From Temnothorax longispinosus (lineage: Eukaryota; Arthropoda; Insecta; Hymenoptera; Formicidae): a DNA stretch of 64,000 bases. Position 1 is the first letter of the stretch; each line of letters opens with the position of its first letter. This document shows, piece by piece, positions 47,257 to 59,945 of this stretch. Below the pieces are notes generated by a model. That model searched no databases and was not told the DNA's origin. It worked only from the letters and a program-made list of their open reading frames with translations. The stretch lies in the NCBI RefSeq assembly GCF_030848805.1, contig NC_092359.1, positions 18,689,579 through 18,753,578 on the forward strand, in the 5' to 3' direction. Position numbers and translations under genes: made by a program.

Positions 47257-50109
47257 AGTACTGGAGCGTATTACCGAGATGCTGGATATGTTACTGAGCA
47301 ACTCGGACATGGTAATAGCGGAAACAATAACGGAAGAAATGGAGGAGTTTGAAACGACGCCATATAAAATACATGGTTTTGTGTTGACGCTGGTGGAACG
47401 TCTCGATGAGGAATTCATAAAGTTGCTGAAGGAATGTGATCCATACAGTAATGAATACGTGGAAAGGTAATGTCTTTTGAGAGAAATTATGCAAAATATA
47501 CTTACAATTATTATTATTTTTTATACGATAAAATATCCACTTGTCACAGATTGAAAGATGAGAAGCAGATTGCTGCCATAATTGGCAAGATTCAAGAATA
47601 TTTGGAGAGGCAAGGAACTGTGTCCGAGCTCTGCCGCGTGTATCTTCGTAAAATCGAGCACATGTATTACAAATTTGATTCGAATGTTATGAAACAAAAG
47701 GAGGTAAATCTTGCAAAGTATATATATGTGCGTATAAAATTCTTCTATTTTATTAAATTGTCAAAATAATCAAATGTGCGTTAGGATGAACTGGGATCAG
47801 ACGCAATCACATCCGTGCAAGTTATAGAAAAACTATGCAAATACGTTTATGCCCACGATAACACTGATCAGTTGAAAACTTGCGCGATTCTCTCGCACAT
47901 TTATCACCACGCTCTTCACGATAACTGGGTTCCAAGTTCGCGACTTGATTCTGATGTCGCATCTCCAGGAAACTAAACAACATTCTGATCCAGCCACACA
48001 GGTTTGAATGTGTATCTGCGTTAACAATTATCTCGTTAAAACGTGTAAAAATAATGTGTTTTATTTTTTAGATTTTATACAATCGTACGATAACCTATCT
48101 GGGATTATGTGCGTTCCGTCATGCGAATATTAAATACGCCCACAACTGCTTGGTCGATTTGATGGTGACGGGCAAAGTAAAGGAACTTCTGGCGCAAGGT
48201 CTGCTTCCGCAGCGACAGCACGAGCGTAGCAAAGAGCAGGAGAAGATCGAGAAGCAAAGACAAATGCCTTTCCACATGCATATTAATCTCGAACTTCTGG
48301 AATGTGTGTACCTTGTTTCAGCAATGCTCATCGAAATTCCGTACATGGCTGATGTGTTTTCTATGTTTGATATTCTTTATATAAAATACATTTAGTGTAT
48401 TTTTACGATTGCATAAACAATTACTTTCAACGTTTATTATACACGACAAATTATTTAATTCTAGCGCACGAGTTTGATGCGAGACGGAGAATGATTTCGA
48501 AGACATTTTACCAACAATTGCAGTCCAGCGAACGCCAATTGTTAGTCGGACCTCCGGAATCTATGAGGGAGCACGTCGTTGCCGCTGCCAAAGCGATGCG
48601 TAACGGAAATTGGTCCGCTTGCAACGATTACATTATAAATGAAATGATGAACGCAAAGGTATTAGCGCGAGATTTACATTAGCAATTTTTTTTCAAATGT
48701 AGAATACGATGTAGTAATTACTTTTTATTGAAATAGGTGTGGGATCTCTTCCATCAAGCGGATAAAGTGCTAGCTATGTTAACGCGATTGATCAAAGAAG
48801 AGGCATTGAGGACTTACCTGTTCACGTATTCGCATGTATATGATTCGATCTCAATGCCGAAGCTCGCGGACATGTTCCAGTTGAAGCGGCCCATAGTCCA
48901 TTCGATTATCAGTAAAATGATCATCAACGAGGAACTTATGGTATTTTGGCAGAAATACTTTTACGTTGTACATAAAATTATTTACGTAATATTCTTTATA
49001 ACTTATGTACTTCCTTTTTTTACAAATTTAGGCATCTATGGACGACCCAACTGGAACTGTAGTTATGCATCGAAGCGAGCCAAGCCGTTTTCAATCATTG
49101 GCTCTGCAGTTGACGGATAAAGTCAACAACTTTGTAGATTCGAACGAACGTATCTTCGAAATGAAGCAAGGTATGTATAGATGGATGAAGTATTTTTGAT
49201 AATCTTTACTTTGATATATCATCAAGATTATTGACTCGAGTACTATAAAAATTGTATTTAATTTTAACAATTAAATAGATCAGATTTTTGCAAAAATTAA
49301 ATTAATTATATTCGTTCCAAGGCAATATGTTCTATTTAAATTGTTGTTTTTGTTTTTCATGTACTTATATTTTATATTATTTTTAACAAGACCTAAACAG
49401 ACCTGACCTGACTTGATCCGACTCGATCCCAACTTTGACTAAAAATTAAATTTGTACATTGATTAAAAATTAAAATCATGAAATATTCAAATAACTATGT
49501 ATGTAACTTTGCATTGTCATATACCCTTGTATAGTGTTTAGACCTTTCATTATATTATAAAATATATTACTATTAATATAATAAAAGGTCTAAATACTAT
49601 ATGATAGGTCTAAATATATAAAGGTACAATATGACAAAGCAAAGTGAGAATAAAAGGGAAAGAGCAGGAATTAAGATATTCGATTACATACATAAAGTTA
49701 TTTGAATATTTTATGATTTTAATATTTTTGTCGTCCAAAATACTTTAAAAATATTTATTCAAGATCATTTGAACTACTTTGCTGTAATAATAAATGTCAA
49801 TGAAATATGGTTGATTTTTAGAAACTACTTTCAAACGTGACTTTTTTTACAAAACCATAGATTTTATCATTTACTTTAACCTACATTTTTTCAAGTATAT
49901 CTCATACTTTATTATATAATGCATAGTTAAAATAATCTTCTAGTTCATAATAAAAATAAATATTTGCAGGTAACTTCTTCTCAAGAGGAAACCAAGGCAA
50001 TTTTCGCGATCGTCAGAGTTACAATCGCCAAGGACAGGATTGGGGCCGGCAGAGACGCGATCGTGATCGCGATCGTGATCGTAATCGAGAAGAGAATCGT
50101 AGTTATTAA
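47257..50109 (+). pseudogene. eIF3c: 5'-truncated eIF3c copy with frame and splice lesions
   Basis: Translation initiation factor 3 subunit C, C-terminal half. Exons 47257-47466, 47550-47703, 47785-48001, 48072-48351, 48465-48658, 48737-48940, 49032-49170 and 49970-50109 cover about 512 of the usual 900 residues, from VLERITEMLDML to an RD-repeat tail ending NREENRSY. Clear family stretches: FVLTLVERLDEEF, HINLELLECVYLVSAML, LVGPPESMREHVVAA, RTYLFTYSHVYDSISM (PCI domain), HSIISKMIINEELM. The N-terminal half is absent. Exon 3 is 217 nt instead of 216, with one extra G at NW|FQVRD near 47931. The exon ending at 48351 is followed by AT, not GT, where phase requires the donor. The rest is strikingly well kept, so decay is recent. 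A full eIF3c gene must exist elsewhere. Confidence 0.85.
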
Positions 50110-50480
50110 GTACATGATAATACCGATATTAAAACGGTGCAAAATAAGAAATCAGGTCGAAACATTGTAATCGTCTAAGCACCAATACATAAATAATACC
50201 GATGACATTATATACAAACAACAATTATAATTTGTTGATACATTGCAGAATTATTCGTGTTTTTTCCTGCAATCGTCACAAAAAAGGTGTTATTTATAAT
50301 TTATATAAAATAAATATGTATGAAATTATTTGTCCATTTATTATATGAAAAGATAACATTTTTACATTCCTGATGGATGCCACGAGATTTCATATCTTTT
50401 GTATCCTCTGGATGAGTTTGTTACCCGTTAGAATATACGTACTCGCCGAATACAGAACCTCCTTTTTGAAGTCTGTTAAG
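50110..50480. other. eIF3c 3' flank up to the P450 C block
   Basis: AT-rich, with AATAAA near 50309 suitable for eIF3c polyadenylation. Homology to the P450 upstream blocks begins at about 50480, so the joint of the inserted block lies here. Confidence 0.5.
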
Positions 50481-50620
50481 AATGAAGTTATTATACATAC
50501 GTGCATTATCTCGGTCAAGAATAGCCTTCGTTGTAGTTTGATATACATAGTATCTTAAGCATGCACGTTATCGCAGTGTCAAATGCAAATTTTGTTTTGC
50601 CTCTATTCTATTTCGTTGCT

Positions 50621-50628
50621 TATAAAAG
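50621..50628 (+). promoter_or_regulatory. TATA box of CYP4 gene C
   Basis: TATAAAAG in the same context as gene B (GCACCTTTCACGTCGACAA follows). Confidence 0.6.
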
Positions 50629-50773
50629 CACCTTTCACGTCGACAATTCTTCAAAACGTCAGAGAAACTGCAGAACTCGAATAAAATACAATATTCGGTT
50701 TGATTATCCAATTGTCGCACGAGTGTTTATCATTACATAAAGTCGAATAACGCGAGGTAAGGAGCTCAAGATG

Positions 50774-51241
50774 CACTGAGAAACCAATTTGGCTGGAATA
50801 ACCAAATTTTGGTAGACACACCATAAGTTATTTGTTTCTATATAAGCAAACAAACACTTTTGTTGGACGAACAAAATAATTAGGTTGCAAAAATATGTAC
50901 GTGGAACCAAATATTTTGTTCAAAGAACAAAAGATCTAATTCGGCTACAACCTAATACGCGGACTATTTGTTTAAACGAACAAAGTAAATTATTGTGTTA
51001 TACGGAGAAAAATAATTTGTTTTGCTACGAATTATCTACGAATCGCAACTACAACAATAATTTTTGTTTCGGACAACACGAATTTAGGTAATATTCGTTA
51101 AGGGAACAAAATATTTTCCAACAAAAGAAGTTGGTCTCTCTAACAACCTAATCATTTGCAGAAATCAATTGATTTAATTCAACGAAACAAAATTGCCAAC
51201 AAAGAAATTTTGGTTCCATCAACTAATTGGGTCTCTCAATG
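50774..51241. mobile_element. TA-type MITE in gene C leader
   Basis: Orthologous insertion to 33306-33776: same ends (CACTGAGAAACCAATTTGG / CTAATTGGGTCTCTCAATG) at the same place. Absent from gene A. Confidence 0.85.
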
Positions 51242-52491
51242 ATACGGATTTCGCATTCTCCCATGATCAAATCTTGAATCGAGGTGAGAGGCAGCAGATT
51301 TTGTAATCTTCCCTATTGCAGGAATTATAGGCGTATTATTCTTCCGACGTGACGGACGGTAAGTACTGAAAGTTTATATTTTCTAATAATAAGTATTATA
51401 AGTTATTAAAACATCGGTTCTGGTAAGTTAAATAAAATAAACAATTATTGTGATTGTTTAAGCCAACTTCAAACGATTTATAATTTGTATCACAATTCAA
51501 GAGAGAATTTTATGTATAAAAAAATTTATGTGTTACGTAATACGAAAAATTAAAATCACAGTGATTGTAAAAATGTCGAAACTAAATCCGTTCTATAGAT
51601 AATAGATTAGTAACTGTATACCACAACTGTATTAGCTCAATATTTGTTAAGATTTTCAGTTTTGCTTCTCATTCTTTTTAAAAAACAAAATAAATCGCAA
51701 TGTTTGAAGTGAGATCTCTCTTTAAACACATGCTATAACTAAATTCAAGATGCATTAAATTAAATTTAGAAAAATATTATTTTGTATAAAAAAGTGATGT
51801 TTCTTTGTCCGATTTAGCAAAAAGATTTAGAAATATATTATATTTTTCTAACTCAAAATTGAACTGATAAGTATGGCAATATAAATGTTCCAAGCATCGT
51901 AATTAATTTTACTGTAGAATGAGCTATTTGTGATTCTGTAAGTGCGATGTCTAGTATTTGTATCGCGTGTTGTTCAGTCATTAAATTTGAAATGTAATAA
52001 ACAACGTATATTTCAGTTTTTCAGTATTAAAATAGATTATTGTATATATGTCAAATAGCAAGTTTTTATGGAAATTTCAATAAAATACAGCGTCAAAATA
52101 AAATAACGAAAAAATTTGTTACTGAATTTTTTGATTTATAAACCTACTAGTAAATATTGCTAAAAATTGCATTGATATAATCGATATAAATTTTTTACTG
52201 ATCGTTTTTGTTGACAGCTGTTCTGTTGGCAAATATTATTGCAACGGAATGTATTCCTGATATGGTATCGATTTTATCGCAATAAAAAGTATCTATGCAT
52301 AGATAAAAAATATTTTTACTTAGTATATACTACTTAGCCTACGTTAACGGCAAAACCATTGCCAGTGCTATTTTTTTCGGTGTAATATTAATATAATTCC
52401 GTTTTAATATTTAATGAAAAATTTAATAACGTACGAGTTTACTTAGTAATTTAAAATATTTGATGTGTTCGCAGATACGACTGTTAGAAGA

Positions 52492-55400
52492 ATGGATTTT
52501 ATCTTTTTGGCACTATGCATTGTTGTTTTGATTTTCGCGATTTTTCTGCATCAGCAGTATACTGTTCGACAGAAATTTAAAAACTTTCCCCAAATCGACG
52601 CATATCCTATTATTGGTGTGGCGATTAAGTTAGCGAGGCTGTCGCACTATGGTAAAAAACTTTATGTATAAAATTTTATAATTATCTTTATAATTATCTT
52701 TTTACAGGTTGTTCGTATATTCTTACACGGTTTAAAATAAAAAGTTTACTATTAAAATTTATATAATAATTAATTTGATGGTATTAATAAATTACTAATG
52801 TAATAATTAATAACTCTAATTACTAGGGCGCGTGAAACACTTAATATCAAGTATGGAGAAGTGTAAAGAAGAAATATTTATACACTGGCTTGTAAGCAAA
52901 CCTATGATTAATGTGTATAAGCCAGAACATTTAGAGGTAAACAATAAAATCAATTTGTTAAAATATCATTTGTTATTTTTTGCGATAATTAATGTATTAT
53001 ATATAAGTGTTGAGTAATTGAAGTATTATAAAGATAGTCGTGAATATCCTGATGAAATTATCTTTTCATATAATAGTATAAAGAATTCTCGACCATTCGC
53101 ATAATGTTGAACGTTCTAAGCGTGCATTCAAAAATTTGTTTTTAAGTGATATCTCAATGTAATAATAAAGATTAGAAGAAAAAAATAGATTATTGTAGCG
53201 AGATTTTTTTATCGCTGTTATTGTGTATTCAATGCGTAATCAAATCTCGTTATTGTACAATCAATTATTCGGTATATTGTAAATATATTTGTCTTGTTAG
53301 TGAGAAAACAATGGAAAATGTTAAATATTTCGCCGTGTAAATTTGTTTGAAAAAATTTAAAATTTTTTCTGAAATACGATAGTTTATCTTTACCAAATCT
53401 GATTTATTACAAAAAAAAATTGTCACAGCAAAATGAAGATTTATTTGTTATAACAAAATAAATTTAAAAAATTAATAATTAATTGACAGATTTAGCAAAA
53501 CTGCTTTTGATAAATAGAATTAGTAGTATTATATCAATAAATCTACATGACTGACTAAATTCGTTGCAATAGCATTAAATACCTTATGTTAGCAAAAAAT
53601 ATGTTGTACATTTTCTTCGAATATTGTTTATATCTTTTACCAATATTTACAGCAAGTTTTTCCTAGCACCGTAAATATCACAAAAGGAGAAGAGTATGAT
53701 ATGCTCAGACCTTGGTTGGCCAACGGACTTCTGACTTCTACAGGTATAATGACGCAACAAAATTATCACATACCTCCTTTTTTATGCATTTCAAGTTTTA
53801 TTAAAAATAAATTGCAGCTTAGATTATACTTTAACATGTTTGGTCACTTAAGGTTAGATAAGCTTTTTTTTTGGTTACGATGTGGAAATCCTCATGGATA
53901 TTCCCGCCCCCGGGGTGGGGCGGGCGGTTATGCCGGATTCCGCTTATTTAACGTGACCTACCGGCTAAAACCACACCGAGACGTTCCTACGCTGCGCTTA
54001 AGGGGAGACCCCGGGAATCACAACGTACCCCATCCATGGGTCTCCCCACGGTTAGATAAGCTGCGTAAAAAGACAAAACAAATTTTATCACAGATATATG
54101 TGCCTCAACACACAATTAAGAAATAATATATTTTAGAACATGTGTCTATCTAAATATTATTTAAATTTATGACTCTATTGATTTACATATATTGATTATT
54201 TATTAACGTTGTTTACCACAACATTGTGCAATATTTTCTTGTGAAATGGTTTTCTTATTTACTTTACTAATTATCGAGTACTGATATACAGAAAAAATAA
54301 GAGATTGCTCTATCACGTTAAAAATTAAAGCGATAACAATGTATCTTTTTACCTAATTTTGTAGCTGCCTTTATTTTTTGCAATTTTTACAACATAATTA
54401 TATCACATTTTAATGCTGTTTTAGGTAAACAATGGTTCCACGATAGAAAACTCATTGGGCCAACATTCCATTTTAGAATATTAGATCAATTTGCTGTGGT
54501 ATTGTCCGAAAAAGCAGAGATCCTAATAAAGTGTCTCGAAAGAGAGATAGAAAGAGATTCAGGGAATGCCGTTGATGTTTTCCCTCTTATTGTCAATGCT
54601 GCTCTCGATGTTATCTGTGGTAATGTATATTTTCAATTACAATATACACTATACATATAATTACAATATTTTTTGCGAAAAAAACGTTTATTAACACATA
54701 TATTTTACGCTGCAGCTAATTTTATCAATTATTTTATGAAGAGTAAGAAAGAAAAATTATAAATTAGTAAAAATATTAATTTAAATTTATCGATATTAAT
54801 TTTATCGAATCTGCAAGTATTTCAATAGTAAAAATTTGTATGTTATTCTTATTGTATCACCAAAGCAATAATAATAAAATGCCAAGAACACCGATAGTAT
54901 GCATGTTGCATAAGACGTTGTAAAGATATCTTTAAGACACCTTTAAATCTAAAAACATCTTAAAGACGTCTTATGCAACATGCATGCTATCTGGGAAGAA
55001 ATTATTTTATATCGGCAGTAAATTTGTGTTCTTATCAACAAATTTATTTAGCAAGATTTTTTTATTTTACCAATAAAACAAAGATCTTGTAGTAATATTG
55101 TTGTACCATTTACAAGTAACAAAGGCTTGAGTTTAAATTTAGCTTTGTAAGTGATAAGAGAGTCATTAATAATATCAATTGTTATCTTGTAGAAACGGCA
55201 ATGGGTGTGAATATACGTGCTCAAGAAACCGTAACGAAATATCATTCAACAGTAGACAAGTCAGTTTCCAAAAATCTTCTACTGCTATTATTAGTAAAAC
55301 AGTTAAAAGTTTATTACTTAATAATGTTAAAAATTACCGGTGGACTTCAATCATTAATTACATATGTAATTTATGTGAATTAAATGTTAATTGAATTTTC

Positions 55401-57115
55401 AGAGCCTCCACATTAATAATGAATCGAGTGCTTGCACCGTGGTATTGGCCTGACTGGTTGTACTATTCTTTGCCTGTAGGAAAAGGATTTATATCAGCAA
55501 TTGATATATTGCATGGCTTCACGAAAAGGGTATGTTGCAGAAACTCTAACAATATGTATTTAAAAGGTTAAAATAGTGTCAGAGAGTTTCTCTAAATTTT
55601 TTATATTATTCCGTTAAAAAAATTTTTACATTTACGACAAACATTGATAAATTCTAGGTGATAAATAAGAAAAAAACTGAACGACAATCACAAAATGGCT
55701 ACACAGAACACGAAAATGAGGACAATGAATTAGATATAGGTGTGATTGTAAATTATAATTATACATTACATATTATGCATATTTCTACTAGCATTTAAAT
55801 ATTTTTTATGTAAGGAAATTTGCTACATCAGGTAAGCGGAAGAGGAAAGCGTTCCTGGATCTTTTGTTAGACCAGAATGCGAAAGACGACACTCCCTTGA
55901 CCGATGATGAGTTGAGAGCGCAAGTCGACACGTTCATGTTTGAGGTAGAATGTTCGAAATCAACATCTTCCGTTTTTCTTATTATAAATTTTTCTCTTAT
56001 TAGCTCGATAACGTATCTAGTATAATTACGTGTAAAATAATATGTAAATGATAAATAGGGACATGACACAACAGCGGTTGCGATGACTTGGACACTCTTT
56101 CTTTTGGGTAATAATCTCGAACACCAGGAAAAAGTTCACGAAGAACTCGATGAGATTTTCGGAGATTCAGATACGCCAGCCAGTGTAAAGGAGCTGTCGC
56201 AATTGAAGTATCTCGAAAGAGTCATAAAGGAGACACTCCGATTATTTCCAAGTGTACCTTTAATCACGAGGAAACTAACGGAAGATGTAAAATTAGGTAG
56301 GACATAACTTTATGTACCAATTGAATAAAGAATTTTGAGGAATTTACTAATATGTATATTCATTTACAAAGCAGTTGAAATGTAACGATGCGAGAATAGT
56401 TATTTGTGTAACAAGTGAGGTAAGATAAAAATTCCCGGGTGCGGAGTTTACGCACGAGCCGAAGGCGAGTTACACACGACTTACACTCCCTATTTTATGT
56501 TGCAAGTGCCTGGAAAGTGGTCTATCACGGACGCGTAGCGTGCGTAATGGGGCACTTTCCATGCACGTGTTGCATAATAAATATTTTTAGTATTTATTAG
56601 AAACTAATCAAATAAAAATTAAAGCAATTTATCTAAAGATCGATATCTTAATATTAAAAGTCGGTTTAATTTTTAGATCATATAAACTTTATATTGACAA
56701 AGATAATCAAAGATAGTAACGTTTTATAAGCAATAAATGCAGTTTACATATTAATTTATTTTTTTTTATTTTAGATAATTATACACTTCCGAAAGGTGTC
56801 TCGGTCACATTGGCAATCCTATTAGCACACCGAAACCCAAAAGTTTGGCCGGATCCAATGAAGTTTGATCCGGACCGCTTCCTTCCAGAAAACTCAAAGG
56901 ATAGAAATCCGTATGCCTACGTTCCGTTCAGCGCTGGACCGAGAAACTGTATAGGTCAGAGATTCGCTCTACTCGAAGAGAAAATCATGTTGACTGCTAT
57001 TCTGAGAAAGTGGAGGGTAAAGAGTGTGAAAACGTTCGACACGATTGAGTACGGCGGTACTCTCATTTTGCGACCATGCGAAGAAGTACTCATACATTTC
57101 ACGCCGAAGAAATAA
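52492..57115 (+). CDS. CYP4: cytochrome P450, CYP4 family, gene C
   Basis: Coding exons 52492-52651, 52827-52936, 53653-53743, 54425-54619, 55193-55259, 55403-55529, 55658-55739, 55832-55944, 56059-56296 and 56775-57115 join in phase to 507 residues; the extra residue is in the anchor (FIFLALCIVVLIF). ETAMG, EGHDTT, KETLR, PDRF and PFSAGPRNCIG are intact. The last three exons are almost identical to those of A and B, while the exon at 52827 (GRVKHLISSMEKCKEEIF) and the one at 55403 differ more. That exon ends in Lys-Arg where A and B have Lys-Gly. The intron after 53743 holds a retroelement tail, the one after 54619 the MITE shared with B, and the last intron an M1 MITE. Confidence 0.92.
53864..54049 (-). 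mobile_element. short retroelement (LINE tail or SINE) with 12-bp target duplication
   Basis: GGTTAGATAAGC occurs at 53852-53863 and again at 54050-54061; genes A and B have it once (24984 and 37196). The insert begins with eight or more T on the plus strand, the poly(A) of a minus-strand copy. It contains the complement of GTGGTTTTAGCCGGTAGG and TCCGGCATAACC, phrases typical of insect LINE tails and shared with 28660-28700. Confidence 0.85.
54891..54995. mobile_element. 105-bp palindromic MITE, gene C copy
   Basis: Same element and same position as 38044-38148 in gene B; differs by one or two bases. Confidence 0.85.
56397..56583 (-). mobile_element. MITE family M1, copy in last intron of P450 C
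   Basis: Reads TAGTTATTTGTGTAACAAG, then GCGGAGTTTACGCACGAGCC, and ends GCACTTTCCATGCACGTG, TTGCATAA. It is the reverse of copies at 3420 and 58783. The matching introns of A and B lack it (near 27220 and 39545). Confidence 0.85.
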
Positions 57116-57399
57116 ACAGTACGCCAGCAAATATATACTTATTTATAATGCGATTTTACTTCTTTTGATTACCTACAAAATTTAAATGTTTTTTTCATTA
57201 TGTGGTATGTAAATATATATATATATTGACTATACTACACTGAAAAAAAATTATTACAATAAACGAAATTTGACTGTTTCAAGTAAAATGATTTCGTTCA
57301 ATAGTACTAAAAGAAATATTTATTTGATCAGATACAAATTTTTCTTTGGAACAAAATAAATATTTCCTAGAAAATGAAAAAAATCGTGAACTGAAATGC

Positions 57400-58185
57400 A
57401 ATGAATTGTTACTTACTTATAGTAAATATTTCGTTGATTCAAGACAATCAGATTCTTGCCTCAAGATCTGCATTTCTTAAATCAAATAAATATTAACCTA
57501 AAGAAAATAAATATTTACTTGAGAATACAAAACCATTTCGATTTATAAATTAAAATGCAATAAATTTTTGCCTACTTATAGTAAATATTTCGTTGATTCA
57601 AGACAATCAGATCTTGCTTCAAGATCTGCATTTCTTAAATCAAATAAATATTAACGTAAAGAAAATAAATATTTACTTGAGAATACAACAAAAAAACCAT
57701 TTCGATGTATGAATTACAATTCAGTGAATTGTTACTTACTTATAGTAAATATTTCGTTGATTCAAGAAAATCAGATCTTGCTCAAGATCTGCATTTCTTA
57801 AATCAAATAAATATTAACCTACAGAAAATAAATATTTACTTGAGAATACAAAACCATTTCGATGTATGAATTACAATTCAGTGAATTGTTACTTACTTAC
57901 AGTAAATATTTCGTTGATTCAAGACAATCAGATTCTTGCCTCAAGATCTGCATTTCTTAAATCAAAATAAATTAACCGGAAAAAAATAAATATTTACTTG
58001 AGAATACAAAACAATTTCGATTTATGAATTAAAATGCAATGAATTTTTGCCTACTTACACTAAATATTTCGTTGATTCAAGACAATCAGATCTTGCCTCA
58101 AGATCTGCATTTCTTAAATCAAATAAATATTAACCAAAAGAAAATAAATATTTACTTGAGAATATAAAACCATTTCAATTTAATT
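57400..58185. repeat. 159-bp minisatellite, five copies
   Basis: The phrase TAAATATTTCGTTGATTCAA recurs at about 57423, 57582, 57746, 57903 and 58061. Each unit continues CAATCAGAT, CAAGATCTGCATTTCTTAAA, AATAAATATT and TTACTTGAGAATA. Confidence 0.9.
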
Positions 58186-58295
58186 TTCAAATAGTTTCTA
58201 TTTTTTTTAAATATTTTTATAGTGTAATCTGTATTTATTGTTTCGTATATATATTCTATTTTAATTACAATTAATTAAAATTACGCATTATTTAG

Positions 58296-58370
58296 AACGC
58301 ATCGACGGGATTTGAACCTAAGATGTTCGGGGTCGCAACCTAACACGCTAACGCTGAGCTATCGTACGCT
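58296..58370 (-). other. tRNA-like sequence, unrelated to the 8490 family
   Basis: On the minus strand: AGCGTACGATAGCTCAGCG, then TTAGCG, ending GGTTCAAATCCCGTCGATGCG. A-box TAGCTCAGCGTTAGCG and B-box GGTTCAAATCC are good, and the ends pair over about six bases. The middle has no clean anticodon arm. Either a tRNA pseudogene or the head of a SINE. Confidence 0.5.
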
Positions 58371-58782
58371 TGTGGTATCTTCATTATAACAATATATATA
58401 TTTCTACTCTTTATCACAGAAATTTCTTTATTTCAAGTAAATTTTTACTGCCGCCAGAAACAGAGTGCCGCCGTTACTGCAAATTGTTACTTTTCTAATA
58501 TTTATGTAAAGTTCAGAAGATTTTCCATCAAATCATATTTATATTTTCCATAAATTTTCAATAAATTTTCCATAAAATCTATATATTTTGATCATATACG
58601 TTTAAGACTTAAATTGAAAACGAACTGATTCGGTAAATGATAAACTTCTGACTTTACATGAATATTATCATAAAAATTAAATTGTAGTTATGGACATTCT
58701 TGCTTCCGCGACAGTATATTGATAATTTTAAAATGCTAACACTTTGATTTAAGCAAATATTATCTTAGATTAAATAAATACT

Positions 58783-59004
58783 TTTTATGCAACACGTGCA
58801 TGGAAAGTGCCCCATTACGCACGCTACGCGTGCGTGATAGACCACTTTCCAGGCACTTGCAACATAAAATAAGGAGTGTAAGTCGTGTGTAAAGATGAAA
58901 ATTCCCGAGTGCGGAGTTTACGCACGAGCCGAAGACGAGTGCGGTACCGCCCCCGCACCCGGGAATTTTTCATCTTACGACACTTGTTACACAAAATAAC
59001 TATT
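58783..59004 (+). mobile_element. MITE family M1, longest copy
   Basis: Begins TTTTTATGCAACACGTGCA and ends CACTTGTTACACAAAATAACT, with inner inverted pairs (GGAAAGTG...CACTTTCC; AAAATTCCCGAGTGCGG...CCGCACCCGGGAATTTTT). Relative to the copy at 56397 it keeps an extra GCGGTACCGCCCCCGCACCC segment. Confidence 0.85.
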
Positions 59005-59139
59005 AATTTCGAACGAATGGTTTCTGTGGTCATTAAATATTTGTTTACTGATCACAAAGAAATATGTTGTCGGTTTCAAAAAACCAAATCTTTTGATTTG
59101 AGCAAATATTTTCTTAGAAAAAGTAAATATTTGTTAAAC

Positions 59140-59945
59140 ATATTTATCGATATTAAAGTAATTTCTGGTTTGAAGTAAATATTTTCTGATACCAAGCTAA
59201 TGATTTCTGTCATTTAAGTAAATATTGTTAGACATATTTATCGATATTAAAGTAAGGTATTTTCTGGTTTGAAAGTAATATTTTTGATACAAGCTAATGA
59301 TTTCTGTCATTTAAGTAAATATTTGTTAAACATATTTATCGATATTAAGTAATGCGATTTCTGGTTTGAAGTAAATATTTTCTGATACCAAGCTAATGAT
59401 GTCTGTCATGTTTAAGTAAATATTTGTTAAACATATTTATCGATATTAAAGTAATGTATTTTCTGGTTTAAAGTAAATATTTTCTGATACCAAGCTAATG
59501 ATTTCTGTCATTTAAGTAAATATTTGTTAAACATATTTATCGATATTAAAGTAATGTATTTTCTGGTTTGAAGTAAATATTTTCTGATACCAAGCTAATG
59601 ATGTCTGTCATTTAAGTAAATATTTGTTAAACATATTTATCGATATTAAAGTAATGTATTTTCTGGTTTAAAGTAAATATTTTCTGATACCAAGCTGATG
59701 ATTTCTGTCATTTAAGTAAATATTGTTAGACATATTTTTTGGATATTAAATAATGTATTTTTTGGTTTGAAGTAAATATTTTCTGATACCAAGCTAATGA
59801 TTTCTGTCATTAAGTAAATATTTGTTAGACATATTAGGATATTAAAATAATGTATTTTCTGGTTTTGAAGTAAATATTTTCTGATACCAAGCTAATGATT
59901 TCTGTCATTAAGTAAATATTTGTTAAACATATTTATCGATACTAG
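59140..59945. repeat. 100-bp minisatellite, eight copies
   Basis: CTGATACCAAGCTAATGAT recurs at about 59187, 59285, 59382, 59484, 59584, 59684, 59783 and 59881. Each unit also holds AAGTAAATATTTGTTAAACA, TTATCGATATTAAAGTAATG and TTTTCTGGTTTGAAGTAAAT. Confidence 0.9.

Larger units (their letters stand above)
50480..52474 (+). promoter_or_regulatory. upstream block of CYP4 gene C, left-truncated, with 5' noncoding exon
   Basis: Collinear with gene B from about 33040 on: TCAAGAATAGCCTTCGTTG, TATA box at 50621, MITE at 50774-51241, noncoding exon ending at 51358 before GTAAGT, acceptor ending at 52474. The outer 2 kb seen in A, B and D is missing, replaced by the eIF3c block. Confidence 0.7.

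Noticed and set aside
53701..54126. 141-codon ORF running through P450 C exon 3 into the intron
   Set aside because: It reads past a phase-correct donor (ACAG|GTATAA) into an inserted retroelement tail; the apparent length is accidental.
57400..59945. CRISPR-like array
   Set aside because: Units are 159 and 100 bp, wholly repeated without unique spacers, and the genome is eukaryotic; these are minisatellites.
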